From Ampelocalamus luodianensis (Eukaryota > Streptophyta > Magnoliopsida > Poales > Poaceae), in assembly GCA_036346255.1 (NCBI GenBank), contig CM070633.1, positions 35,866,192 through 35,930,191 on the forward strand: DNA of 64,000 nt. The letters run 5' to 3'. A model generated the notes under the pieces. That model was not told where the DNA came from. It saw only the letters and a list, made by a program, of their open reading frames with translations, and made no database searches. The position numbers were made by a program, and so were the translations under genes. Every line of letters starts with the position of its first letter. The first letter of the stretch is position 1. Positions 1 to 11,198 of the stretch are shown piece by piece.

Positions 1-654
1 CGGTCTAAGCGAAGATTCAAGAAAAAAGGCGTAGTAAAAACCATGCAAGAGTTTTGCTGCTCTCATCAGGTTAGCTAATTTAATTATGTATAGTAGTACC
101 TACTTCTCAAGCAATGTAATGTTTGCACAGTTTAAGGTGTTGGGAAAATTTTAGTACTTGTTTGTTACATACCTCCGATTCTACAAAGTTCAAAAAAGAA
201 ATTTGAATCCCTAGGCTGGTACTAGTTGCTCCACATATACACCTTAAGCACATATATTCCTGTTCATATAGTGCAAGTGCTACCGAATTATTTATTCCAT
301 GACTACGTAAGCTGTTTTACTCCCATTAAAATATTTCATGGTTATATAATACACATGCAGATACTGCATTTGTGCAGTACAGTTAAATTTTAAACTCCAG
401 ATAACAATCTTTTCGAGTATGTAGTATGTATTATGTAGTGAGGACAAGTATGTAGTATGCAGTGAGGTGGTATGGAACAACCAACGCTGGACGGAGGAGC
501 CGAACGGGAAAGAAACAATGACCAAAATCCCGGATATCTCTCCCCAAGATTGAACGTAGTTATCGGATCGGGTTTATCTGCCAACCATGAATTTCAGGCC
601 CATTAGACTTGGAAAGACGCACGGATCTCAACGAGAATTAAATGGTAGATGGAG
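1..654. other. Intergenic, no gene seen
   Basis: AT-rich sequence with only short, unconvincing reading frames on both strands. I see no domain, RNA gene or element boundary here. It ends where homology to the foldback element begins. Confidence 0.5.
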
Positions 655-1545
655 AGGGAGTAACTACACCTAAGAGTAGATAGTATTTTTCCTATATATA
701 TATATATATATGAGATGCCCGTTTCGTACTCTCGGAGTATATACTTTCACTTCGAATATACCATTTAAACGAATATATTATACTTCTTTATCATTCTCAG
801 TATACTTAAATACCAATTATAATATACTCTAACGTGACTTGATTGAAAATTTTTCATTGGAGCTCTTTTTTTTCTTCTCTATATACCCTTTTTCATATAT
901 AAAAAGAAGTATGTACACAAATATTTCAATAAAAGGTGGATTTTAATGAATTTTTTTATGAAACTCACTTTGAGGTATCTTATAATCATTATTGGAGTAT
1001 ACTAAAATAGATAAAGAGGTATCACCATACGATTTAAGTGGTATATGAGAAGCAGGAGTACGTACTCCCAACTCTCATATACCGCTTAAATCGTATAGTG
1101 ATATATTTTTATCAATTGAAGTATACTCCAATAATAATTATAAAATACTCCAAAGTGAGTTCCATAATTTTTTTTAATATGAAAATCCACTTTTTATTAC
1201 AAAAACCGTGTATATACTTCTTTTATGTATGAAAAAGGGTATATAGTAAAAATAAATGGCTTCAATGATTTTTTTTTTCAAATAAATCGCATTGGAAGAT
1301 CTTATAATCGGTATTTAAGTATACTAAAAGTAATAAAAAAATATTTGTTTACATGGTATATTAAAAGTGAAAAGAAAGCCGTATTAGATACAAATTATAC
1401 TAGATTCTTATTCTACCTCTAACAATCTTACCGTACATAATATATTTTTATTCTATCTGTAACAATCTTACCGTGCATGACATGTACTCTATTTGACACG
1501 TGGGTGATCGCGTGCTTCGTATGAGATAGCACAATATACCAATGG
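655..1545. mobile_element. Foldback MITE-like element, copy 1
   Basis: The segment starts near GAGGGAGTAACTAC, passes through a TA microsatellite and a large palindrome, and ends near CACAATATACCAAT. Both edges recur at 58.97-59.24 kb: the same GAGGGAGTAACTAC block followed by (TA)n and ATGAGATG, and the same tail with ACATGTACTCTA, GACACGTGGGTGAT and AGCACAATAT. Shared edges at two places 58 kb apart indicate a dispersed repeat. No transposase reading frame is present, so it is non-autonomous. I could not identify a target-site duplication, so the ends are approximate and the superfamily is unknown. Confidence 0.6.
718..1386. repeat. Long imperfect inverted repeat (hairpin)
   Basis: The left arm (about 718-1061) and right arm (about 1062-1386) are reverse complements over more than 300 bp. 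The centre is GGAGTACGTACTCC at 1055-1068. Matching landmarks include CATACGATTTAAG with CTTAAATCGTATAG, TTGGAGTATACT with AGTATACTCCAA, and GAAAAAGGGTATATAG on the right with its complement on the left. A transcript through it would fold into a long hairpin. Confidence 0.8.
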
Positions 1546-2965
1546 TTGTAAGGACGAGACATGGTGTGATACGGACTAAGCACTGTGTCACTAATGCGTG
1601 TCTTGTATAACTATTGACAAATAGTATATGGATAAATCTTGTAGAGAAATCGCACCTCAGAACCTGATCAAATTATTAGCGGTTCTCTTAAAGAAAAGAA
1701 AAGAAATGTAAAAGGCTCATTAAGTTGTGGACAATATCCAACTTTTCTGAAGTCTTTTCTTGGGGGCGTGAAACTGCAATTCAGGCATTTTTAAGGGCCA
1801 CATGCTTAATTCCCAGATACAACATTATATGTGTTCATTTTTTCGCGGTTCATAAACCAAATCCATTGTTTTTTTAACAGCAAACCAAAGTCGATTGCTG
1901 AAAGGGACACAAACATAGCATCCATCTCAGTGCCGCCAAGAATATTATCTTGAATCTTGGTCACTGCGTATTGCTGGTAACGTGGGGTGGCAACGAAGGA
2001 AACAAACTCTGCTCGGAGCAGTAGTCATGGTAGGACGTTGGGAAACAATGGTACAGCCGCATATGCATGGATTGGTGGAGCAATCTTTGCTAGATTTGAG
2101 CAGAAGACAAAGGTAAAGAATAAAGATCCATCGTTTATAGCCACTTTACTTTCCAAATCAAATGTAACAAGGTTGGAAGCAAAATTCAGACATGGACGTC
2201 TTGTACAACAACGAGTAGTCTTAATCATTAAGGTGCTAAATGCTGAAGGATTCTCGACATTGCATTATACATCAATCCTTATAATTACCAAAATTTATTG
2301 TTCTTGAATATATTTTTGTTGGATGGACCAAATGTTATGGTCCTCTTGATAACCACGTGAATTCGATTCCCACCGATCCTAGGTTAGGTGAATTATTTAT
2401 ACAAATTTTCTACTATAGTTTTTTTAGGATTTAATGTCTGGTTGAACCACAACCGTAGTTGACGAACCAGAAAGATACACCAGACATGGATATGATGCCA
2501 CTTCCTTTGCCCGCTTTTCTGATGATGCTTCCCCCGCTTTCTGATGATGCCCAATTACAAGAGCCCATATTGCGGCTATTATTAGCCTGTGTTTCTTTTG
2601 CCCAGCAAAACTATCATGGGATAGTGAAAGAGGACAGGGTGATGTGCTCGTGAAAGACATTTTGTCTATGAAAGGAACTAAAGAGAGGAGGAACACACGG
2701 GTTGATATCATAAGAGGGGGAAAAAGCGATGCAACTTTATTACTTTCTAAAAGGCTCTTGAGTAACGAGCAAGATCAACCTGGGTAACATAAACATTTTC
2801 GTCTGTAAGGTTGTGAAAATCTTGCTTTTTCAGGAGAGCACAATGTAGTGATGTAGTAGTACCAATCTAGCTTGTTGAAAGAACTATACTAGAAAAAGGA
2901 GTATCTTTACATTGTTCTTTAAAAGTACATACCCCTTATCTACACTGAAAATGTCACCTTCCATG
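1546..2965. other. Unassigned sequence between repeats
   Basis: No recognisable gene. A 106-codon frame at 1987-2307 on the + strand matches no family I know and has no clear start context. A short direct repeat (CCCGCTTTtCTGATGATGC, then CCCGCTTTCTGATGATGC) lies at about 2511-2550. This is probably old flanking DNA into which the LINE inserted at about 2966-2975. Confidence 0.4.
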
Positions 2966-3157
2966 TAATAAACAAACGAAATCTCTTTGAAGGAAGTGTT
3001 CCCCTCCCTCGCACTCCCTCCCTCCCTCGCGCTGCCTGCCACTCCAGCGGCGGCGACCACCCTTACACGCCGGAGAAACTGCTCCTACCTTCTCGTTGCT
3101 TCGTGCCTCTGCCACTCCGGCGGCGGCGACCACCACAACGAGCCGACAGTGCTGTCA

Positions 3158-3299
3158 ATGATGAGTTCGTCCTCTTCTGAGATGGACTTCCGGGCGGCTA
3201 TCCTTGGCAAGCTGTCGGAGAAGGAGCGACATTGGTGCGAGTCGTCCCTTTCCAGCCCTGACTCTGTCCAGTCCAGACATTTTTCTTCTCCTCGGTCTC
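3158..3299 (+). pseudogene. LINE ORF1, N-terminal fragment
   Basis: The reading frame begins at the ATG pair 3158/3161 and reads MMSSSSSEMDF and onward, serine-rich and charged, until the solo LTR begins at 3300. Its frame is in phase with the frame entered after the LTR at 8559, once a single copy of the GTCTC duplication is counted. It is therefore the amino end of the same ORF1. ORF1 proteins of L1 elements bind the element RNA. An upstream in-frame ATG at 2987 exists, but its GC-rich, repetitive content looks like leader. Confidence 0.7.
3295..3299. repeat. Target-site duplication GTCTC, left copy
   Basis: GTCTC immediately precedes the LTR terminus TGTGAGG. The identical pentamer follows the other terminus at 8554-8558. 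Five base pairs is the expected duplication for gypsy integrase. Confidence 0.85.
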
Positions 3300-6200
3300 T
3301 GTGAGGACCCAGAATATTTAACTAGTAACACTTAACCTCCAAATGGTTATAGCATTACTAATTAAACATTCTAAGTCTCGATAGACATATGCTTCCCAGA
3401 ATTGCAGCACATGCACATCATCACAAAATTACACATCATTTCCATACAACATACATTAACAAGTCTAGTAAAGGACATACATAAAGTAAGTTATTACAAA
3501 AGAGCCGACCGGCCAAATAGCACAATATACATGAATGACAGCGGAAGCAAAAGGTGCCATAAGATGGCCAGAACAAAAGTCGACCGGTTAGCCACACCAC
3601 CCACAAGGCAACCGACCGGGCCGCCAAGCTAGACGCCTCTAAGACTACCACAGCACAACTCACAGAAGTGAGGCCCTTCAAGCTCAACTTCTTCCTCTGC
3701 AACAAATACATTTAAGCAAGATAACTGAGTACACAACAGTATTCGCAAGACTGACGTGTGGAATAGCAGACCTATTAATATGCTACATGCAGGCTTATTT
3801 AAGTGGAGGTTATATGTCTCATTTTGCACAAGCCAACTTTATTTGCAATAATGTAATACATTTAAAAGCAAGTTTGCAAATCTGTTTTGATGTTGAAAAT
3901 AACAACGAATTAAATAATAAATACAAGTAACCACCTGGAAGTGACTATCCCAATAGCCACCACAACATAGCACGAATCCCCGATTCGTACCACCCGTCAA
4001 GTTTTAATTAAAAGGTTGTAGTCTACCTCTTGAAAAGCTTACCCAAGCGTGTCCATAACCTAGGACGAGGCTATTCGAATAGTTTTAACCCTGCAGGGGT
4101 GTACCAATGTACCCACACTTCAGACCGTCTTTAAGCCACAAAGCACACTTCCGAAGGTATGCCGGCACGACTAAGTCCTACGAGACGTTTTCCAATATTG
4201 TGTATTAACTACGAGCCGCTCGTATGGATAGAAACCCATACGCTTACATTGCAAGCCGAAAGACAACCAGCCATCACGGGGGAAGCCTTTCGGACACTAC
4301 AATGCTCCCAACACCATCCCTCCTGCGACTCCCTGCGACCCGAAGCCAATACACGCCAAAGTACTAAGTCAAGAGAGGTCCCATACCCTCTAGTGTGGTT
4401 AGCACGCACAAATTGCTCGGATAAAAGGTACTCACAAGATGTTCGGTCCTTAATTGACTCGAGCACCATTCCAGTCACACCCAAAAATCACACCGTCTTA
4501 CCATTGTGCCCAAGTCTAAATTATTTTATTTTCAGTTTTAGTTTTCATAAGTAGACATGGCACAAGGCTGAAATCATAGATCATAATAAGTTTTATGTGA
4601 TCAAGGTTATCGACAAGTCGATAACCGCCCATTTCTACCGGAAGCTAAGCATGGCTAAGCAATTAATTCGCGAACTACTAAGTGACAAGAGCTCATCCAC
4701 GAGCCCTAATCACAGCAATAACCTAGGTTCACGGTAGTAGAGAATAATCATTTACTAAGGAAATGCATCTACTAGGTCAACTAACGACAATAGTTTAACA
4801 CAAACTAGCAATGCATACGTAGAATTTGTAAACAACATAAATACTTAAAATACTGGGAATAACATGATCAAACTGCTTGCCTTGCTGCAATTGTTCTTGC
4901 TGCAGAGGAGGATCCTCAGGTTCAATATAATCTTCGGAACCTAAAGCGAAAAGGCGATAAAACCAATAAGAACGAAGAACACCAAACAAAACTCAACAGC
5001 AAAAGACATCCAAATCCTATGAAATTTATACAGCAGCTAGAGGTTGATTTTAGATAATTTTAGAAACAAGAATCACTCCATTTGGACTTAGCATGAAAAA
5101 GTTATGGCCAAACTAAGTTCTCTCAGCCTGAAAAATCCTAATTAAATTAATTTCGGTTACTGTTCATGACAAAAATTTCTAGAATGATCTGGAATCTGAC
5201 ATTTTTATGGTAGGTAGCTAAGGTCATCCTAAGAACAGCAAAGTTGAGTTTACTTCATTTGGGGTTGAAATGAATTAGTTATGATTTTTCTAAGTTCTAA
5301 AACTAGCATATATCACTTTTTAGAAACATAAATAAGGACAAGGCCTAGTTCATGTTAAAGCATGTCCATAGGTAAATTTTACCAAGTTGAGTTTTCTTAG
5401 TTTGGATTTACAGAGAAAAAGTTATGCATTTTACAAATTTTCAATGAATTTCTAGACAACCATTTTATATTAAACAAGTTCATGCTGTTTATATCATTTC
5501 CTGCTACATAACAGTGCCTAAATTCATTCTCATATTGAAGTTCATTTCATGGCAAAGTCACTGTAACTTGATTCATTCAAAAAGGAGCTATAATGATAAA
5601 GATATGCATTTTTGAAATTTGGAACATTTAAAAGACTTTGAAAATTTGAGCTCTCGGGAGGTCTAACAGACTTAACGAAAACGGGGAGGTCGTGGGCCAT
5701 CGATCCTTCATCGAACGGCCATAGACCTCGAAGCTCAGCGCACAAAAGACCTCCTCCCGCTCTGGGGAGGTCTGGGCCGTTGAGATTGGATCCAACGGCG
5801 ACGAGCAGTGCATGAACAGCGCACGCGAAAGATCTCCAAGCGCACTGAGGAGGTCGTGACCGTTAAGGTTGGATCTAACGGTCTCGACGAGCTGATGCAC
5901 GGCGCTGCGCGCGAGAACTCCTCGCGCTAACGGAGGTCGTGACCGTTAGATCAAGATCTGACGGTCCAGAGCTCTAAGGGAGGTCCTAAGGCTTTAAATC
6001 CAAGGAAGGAGGTCGGGGCGGTGAGGATCTCTCGGGGGAGGTTCCAACGGTCTAGATCTCCAGAGGGAGGTCCTACGGCTAAATCTACGGAGGGAGGTCT
6101 ACTCGTTAGATCTAAATCTAACGGTTGAGACCTGAGGAGGAGGTCCTAAAGCTACGGATCTAAAGGATGGGATCCTAGACGGTCAAGATCTCCAAGGGGA

Positions 6201-8553
6201 GGTCTGAGCGGCTAAGATCTCGCAAGGGAGGTCATGGATGGCTAAGATCTAGCGAGGAGGTCCTATGCGATAGGGTTTCAACGGAAGAAGATGCGGACGG
6301 CTCAGATTAGACCTAGGGAGGTCTGAGCGGTCCGGATCGACGCGAGAGGAGGTCAGGAGGTTCTCTTTATAAAAGACCCGAGGTGGTCTTTTACAGAGAG
6401 GACCAGAGGGTGGTCTTAGGGTGGTCTTTGCAAAATGACCAAGGGAGGTCTTTTTGCAGGAGTGGTCCTAGCGGCTTAGATTGAGTTTAAAGAGGTCATG
6501 GGCGGCTAGGATCTAACCAAGGGAGGTCCTAGCGCTTAAGATTTTTCACAGAGCTAGATCCAACGGCTAAAAACTAATCCATGGAGATCTTATACGGCTA
6601 GGATCGAGTCTAAGAGGTCCTGGGACTAGAGTTTTCCCAGAAACGAATCTAAGGCCCAGATCTAATCCCGGGGAGGTCATTGACGGCCAAGAACAACCCG
6701 AGGAGGTCTAAGGTGCTTCAATGGTGTGGGTCCTCAGGACAGTGACTAAAAGGTGGCGGCTAAGACAACATTAATGCTGCTGATGATTGGCAATAAAAGA
6801 ATCTAAAAGGGACACTAATGGCTTCTGGATTTTAATTCTAAGCCTATGGCCCACACGTCGGTGACACACGGCACAGCTTAAGACATGATTAATGCACCCA
6901 ATGATTAGCAATAATCGGGCATTAATGCTGTCCTAAGGAAATGACGAAAACGGAAGATTGCACCGGCAAAATCCCGAGCGCGTTCAACGGCTTGCCGCCG
7001 GCGACTCCGGCCGCGGCGGCGCCAACTAAACACTGGAATGGAACCGTAATATCATCACGGAGCTAAAGGTGGCAACCTCACCGATGGCGACGGCCTTGAA
7101 CGCCGGCGAGCCGGAGATAGGCTAGGAAGGCTAAAACGGCAACTACGAAACTACACGAGCTCTAGAAAACAATAACAAAGCTAAGGAATGGGAACCTGAG
7201 GGCAGAGAGGGGACCAGGGAGGTCGGAGGAGCTCGGAGATGGCCGACGAAGTCTGGCGATGAAGTGCTTGCCGGCGATGGAGAAGAAGATGATCTCGACC
7301 ACGAAAAGCAGCTCCCCAACTTGTCCACCTCTGCAATGGTGAACCGAGCTAAGTTAGAGCAAGCCCTAGGTGATCAAGATGACAGTGAAAAAGGCCAGAA
7401 AGTTGCTGGGACCACTGGAGCTCGGCTGGCCTTCGGGAGCTCCAAAACCCGACAATGGTGGTGCCAAGGGTCGAGGAAGATGGTGACCAAAAGAGTGAGG
7501 AGGGGCTCGGTGACCTATAAGGCTGAGATGGCAAGTGAACCACAGCGGAGTCCCGAGGAATGAAATGATCAAGGTCTGCCCTGGTTACAGTGACAAAACA
7601 AGACAGGAAGGGGAGACTTTCGGGCAAAGTCTGACCGCAATTAATGCCTGACAGACAGGAGCCGTTGGGAAGGACAAAAGGTGACCTATCACTGCTCCCA
7701 ACTGCTCTGGTCCTGACACATGTGCAGGTGCGGGAAAAACCATGACGACCAGACCTCAGGGAGGTCGGGAGGAAGAAGAACATGGCGAGGAGGTCTGGAC
7801 GTCCACGATGCAATCGGGTGGTCTAGGCGTCCGGATCACCGAGCGAGAGGAGGTCGAGCGCGCGGGGAGGTCCAGGAGGTCGTCGACCACCGGATGAAGA
7901 TCAGGGTGGACCACCCGGCGTTGGGATCGAGAGGGAGGTGCAGGGCACTGGATGGGAATCCAACGGCCCAAGGGAAGCGAGCCCGAGGAGGTCTAGGCGG
8001 CTGGCCCGATCGAGACCAATGGCTGGGTCTGACTCGAGTCCGAGTCAGACTCAGACCTGAAATTGAGTTTTAAACTACCCTGAAGTTTGGGGATTTATTT
8101 GAGGTAGCAAACCTACTTCAAAAATTATGAAATTTTTACAGGAGCTTGCTAGCTGAGTTATTGACCTTGTGTAAATTTTGCAGAGGTTTTTGTGCCATAC
8201 TTTTCCTCCAAAAATTCCACAAGGTGCTGGCCCACAGTTTGACCAGAATTTAATTGGGTTTGACTGACCCCCAAAAATATTCAAACAATTTCTAAAAATT
8301 GTGAAATTTTTCAGAGGGGTCACATACCATCCCAAGAACTTAGGATAAAAATTTCCAGGAGATGATCAAAATATTTGACAAGAACATTTTTGAAGGATCA
8401 AGATTTGAATAAACATACTTGTGACTTTGTATTTCCATAAGTCTTGTACAGGAACTGTTCAGTACAAATAGGAAATACATGATGTAAGAAAAAGTTTTAA
8501 TTTCTACTCATTTTGTTATATTTGAAACACAAGCCCAAAATTGGGATGTTACA
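3300..8553 (-). mobile_element. Solo LTR of a gypsy-type retrotransposon, inside LINE ORF1
   Basis: On the + strand the segment starts TGTGAGGACCC and ends GGGATGTTACA; read on the minus strand it starts TGTAACATCCC and ends in CA, the usual LTR termini. It is flanked by GTCTC on both sides. There is no primer-binding site, gag or pol within or beside it, so it is a solo LTR of 5254 bp, presumably left by LTR-LTR recombination. About 4020-4500 carries the block seen in the other gypsy LTRs here, and about 5640-6720 has dense GGAGGTC repeats. The length is at the long end for grass Tekay/Del-like LTRs. It interrupts ORF1 and must postdate the LINE insertion. Confidence 0.85.
5640..6720. repeat. 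Array of GGAGGTC units in the solo LTR
   Basis: GGAGGTC occurs roughly once every 50-60 bp (about 19 by eye), commonly next to CGGCTAAGATCT or ACGGTC. On the minus strand these read GACCTCC and AGATCTTAGCCG, the same two-part unit found in the LTRs of the element at 29821-40835. More GGAGGTC copies continue to about 8000. Confidence 0.8.
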
Positions 8554-8558
8554 GTCTC
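8554..8558. repeat. Target-site duplication GTCTC, right copy
   Basis: GTCTC directly follows the LTR end GATGTTACA and matches 3295-3299. Beyond it the LINE ORF1 frame resumes. Confidence 0.85.
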
Positions 8559-10892
8559 CCTCTCCCCCCTGCCTGCCTTCCCCGTTGGTCGTTGCTGCTT
8601 CTCCTAGGCCAGTGTCGGGGAAGGGAGTCCTCCTTTTGGACGGTGGCAGGTCGCAGGTGCGTGGTCGCAAACCGATGGAGACAGCCTCCACCCACCGGGC
8701 TATCTCGTCGGTCCTGGGTCGGGCGGCCCTCGTCGTTTCGAAGGACGGGCGGAAGACTGGCAGGTTGTTCCGCCCAGGCATCCCCTGGCGCAGACGGCCG
8801 AAGCTTCCACGACGTCCTGCTCCGGCCCACCGCCCAGTTCCTAAGGACCTTGTCGGTCTGTGCTTCAACTGTTTCGCGGACGATCACATCGCGGCGGCTT
8901 GCCGTAACCCCACCCGCTGTTTCCATTGTAAAGAAACTGGGCACACCTCCCTTCGTTGCAAGAGGCCTCTTTCTCCGTCTAGAGTTAGCTCGCCAGAGGT
9001 CCAGCCTCTCGTTAAGGGTCTTCCTCCCTCAAGCCTCCCCTCCATTCTTGGAGTAGGTCCTCGCTCTCTTCGGCCGGCCCAGCGACGTCGAATTGATCTT
9101 CCTCACACTGCTCCTGCGGTTCCTCGGGCGTCAGAGCCGGTCGCTGCCGCGCTGGTTGGTAAACTCCCAACTTTGGAGCCAGTGCCCCTGGATGGCGCAA
9201 GGTTGTGGCCCGAACCGGCCTACCATGGTGATGTGGATGATGTGTTTCCCCCCAGGAAACCCACTTCACCGGCTGGTGTCTGAAGTTTGCGTCATCCGAT
9301 GACGTCGGCCATGAGGGACATGGAAGGCTGTTTACAGCACGCTCTCATTGTGTGGGTGGGTGGAACCCGGCCACCTGTTTCATCGCAGCAGGTCGCGTAG
9401 GCGTTCACCTCCGAATGTGAGCTACTGGCGTCTTCCTTCTCCATTCATCCGTTTTACCCGAAGAACTTCTTGGTCGTTTTTGACTCCTCTGCCATAAAGG
9501 ACCACATCCTTCGAGCGGGTTCCATTACAACGCCGCACTTCCTTCTTCTTCTTTGGCAATGGTCTAGACTCTCTAGAGCCATTGCCCGTCCTTTGCGTTT
9601 TTGGGTGGAGCTCAGCCTGGAAAGAATTCCAGTTCATGCGTGGAGCCTAGCAACCCTCTCGTTGATCATTTCTCCCTCTTGCTGGATAGAGTCTTTCCAT
9701 GAATCGTCAATGTCCCACACCGACCTCTCAGCGTTTCGACTGGTGGCTTGGTCTCTGAACCCGTCACTAATTCCGAAGGAGAAAATGCTGGTGATCGCCA
9801 AGCCGGAGCTGCTGCCAGACAGCTCATTGCGTGATCAAGGGTCGCAAGTCTTTTCTCCCCCTTCAGCCGGCAGAATATCTCGGGAAGCTCTGTGTTATAA
9901 GGTGATTATCCATATCCACAGCGTGGAGGACTTCTCTGCAGCGACCGAACGACACCTCCCTTTCGATCCCTCTAGCGATGATTCAGGGCGAGGGGGTTTG
10001 CCGGACTCTGACTCCGATGAGTCGGGCCCTCGTCGACATTCCTTCGCTATGTTCTCCGGTCTGGTCGATGGTATCACCCCCTCCCCGGTCGCAGAGAAGG
10101 AAGTGGTCCTCAAGGCCGATCATTTCTGAATGATTGGCGCCTTCCTGCTTTGTCAGAAGAAGTACGGCTGTCAGGGCGGGGTCCATCGCCTGTTGGGATC
10201 AGGGCGGCGATAGGGTTACAGTCTGTCAACATCGCCAAAGCTATAGCGCCGGGACCACCCCACTCACCAGGTCGCCTAGGACAACGAAGCTGAAAGGTAA
10301 TGTAGCCTCTCAGGATTTGAATCCCTCGGCTCAGCCTTTTCAGCCCAGCAACAGGACAAAGTGGTTGAAGTCTTTTCAGATGGGCTACAGGGCACAGTTG
10401 CCTGATTCCCGACAAAAGACAACCACTGCTCGTTTCACTTTTTCTGCGCCACAGTCCAAGGCCCTCTCTCCCCCTCAGACTCCACCCCGGCGCAATGTAG
10501 GATGCCAAACGCAATCTTGGGCGGAGGTTATCTCGCCTAGCAAATCTTTACCCAATCCTGTAACCCTGCTGGTCGCTCCAAATCTCAAGCAGCATCAAGA
10601 GCTCGTCAGTTTTGGGGGAGCCGATCATCACAATCAGTTTCATAAATCTCCCCAGCAAACTCCTCCTCCAAACAATGGAACCCAGATAGAGCGCCTGCTA
10701 CCTGGTGCGTCTGGCCCGTTGGACCTTGTTGGTTCTGAGACCATGTTGTCGCCAAAGGCGGGGCCGCTGCAGATTCAGTCGAAGGAAAGCTCGCTAGTCA
10801 CCTACTCGCGTAGGGTCAAACGCGACATTCCTACCTCACGCCTCGCACGGATCTCCAAGACTCAGAGGAAGCGCGCGTCGGCGTTCGGCTAG
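8559..10892 (+). pseudogene. LINE ORF1, main part (CCHC zinc-knuckle RNA-binding protein)
   Basis: The frame resumes directly after the solo LTR. Two adjacent CCHC-type knuckles are clear at about 8860-8970 (CFNCFADDHIAAAC, then CFHCKETGHTSLRC). Further on come a segment with HALIVWVGG and FLVVFDSS, and the IPVHAWSL motif near 9630; both features are usual in plant LINE ORF1 proteins. The first frame stops at 9281-9283, returns in the same phase from about 9470 to 10129, then shifts frame for a proline- and serine-rich tail to 10892. The protein would bind LINE RNA in the ribonucleoprotein with ORF2. The stops, shift and LTR make it nonfunctional. Confidence 0.75.
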
Positions 10893-11198
10893 TGGTCAAA
10901 GCTCAACATAGGGAGTCGGCCGCTAACAAGACTCAATACTTGTTGGCGTCTTCTCTATGGGTGAACGTGCCCGACGGTGAAGCCATGATGACCAAGCTCC
11001 AGGCGGTCTTTGACACCCAATTGTCAAGTGATTAGCTCACAGCCTTGGCAGCCCTCTTTAGGATGATGGTTCCTACCTCCCTGCCCACTTTTTCTGTCAA
11101 TCTGGCAACACCATCTTCGGCAGCCTGCTCAGTCAAGGCTTGCTAGCCGTCGGTGTTTTTTGGTCGCCTGGGTCATTTCTTTTCCTATCTTGGAGAAT

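Noticed and set aside
1987..2307. 106-codon ORF on the + strand
   Set aside because: No recognisable motif, no promoter or splice context; length is unremarkable for noncoding DNA.
5640..6720. CRISPR-like regular repeats
   Set aside because: GGAGGTC units are short, irregularly spaced and lie inside a plant LTR; there are no constant-length spacers.
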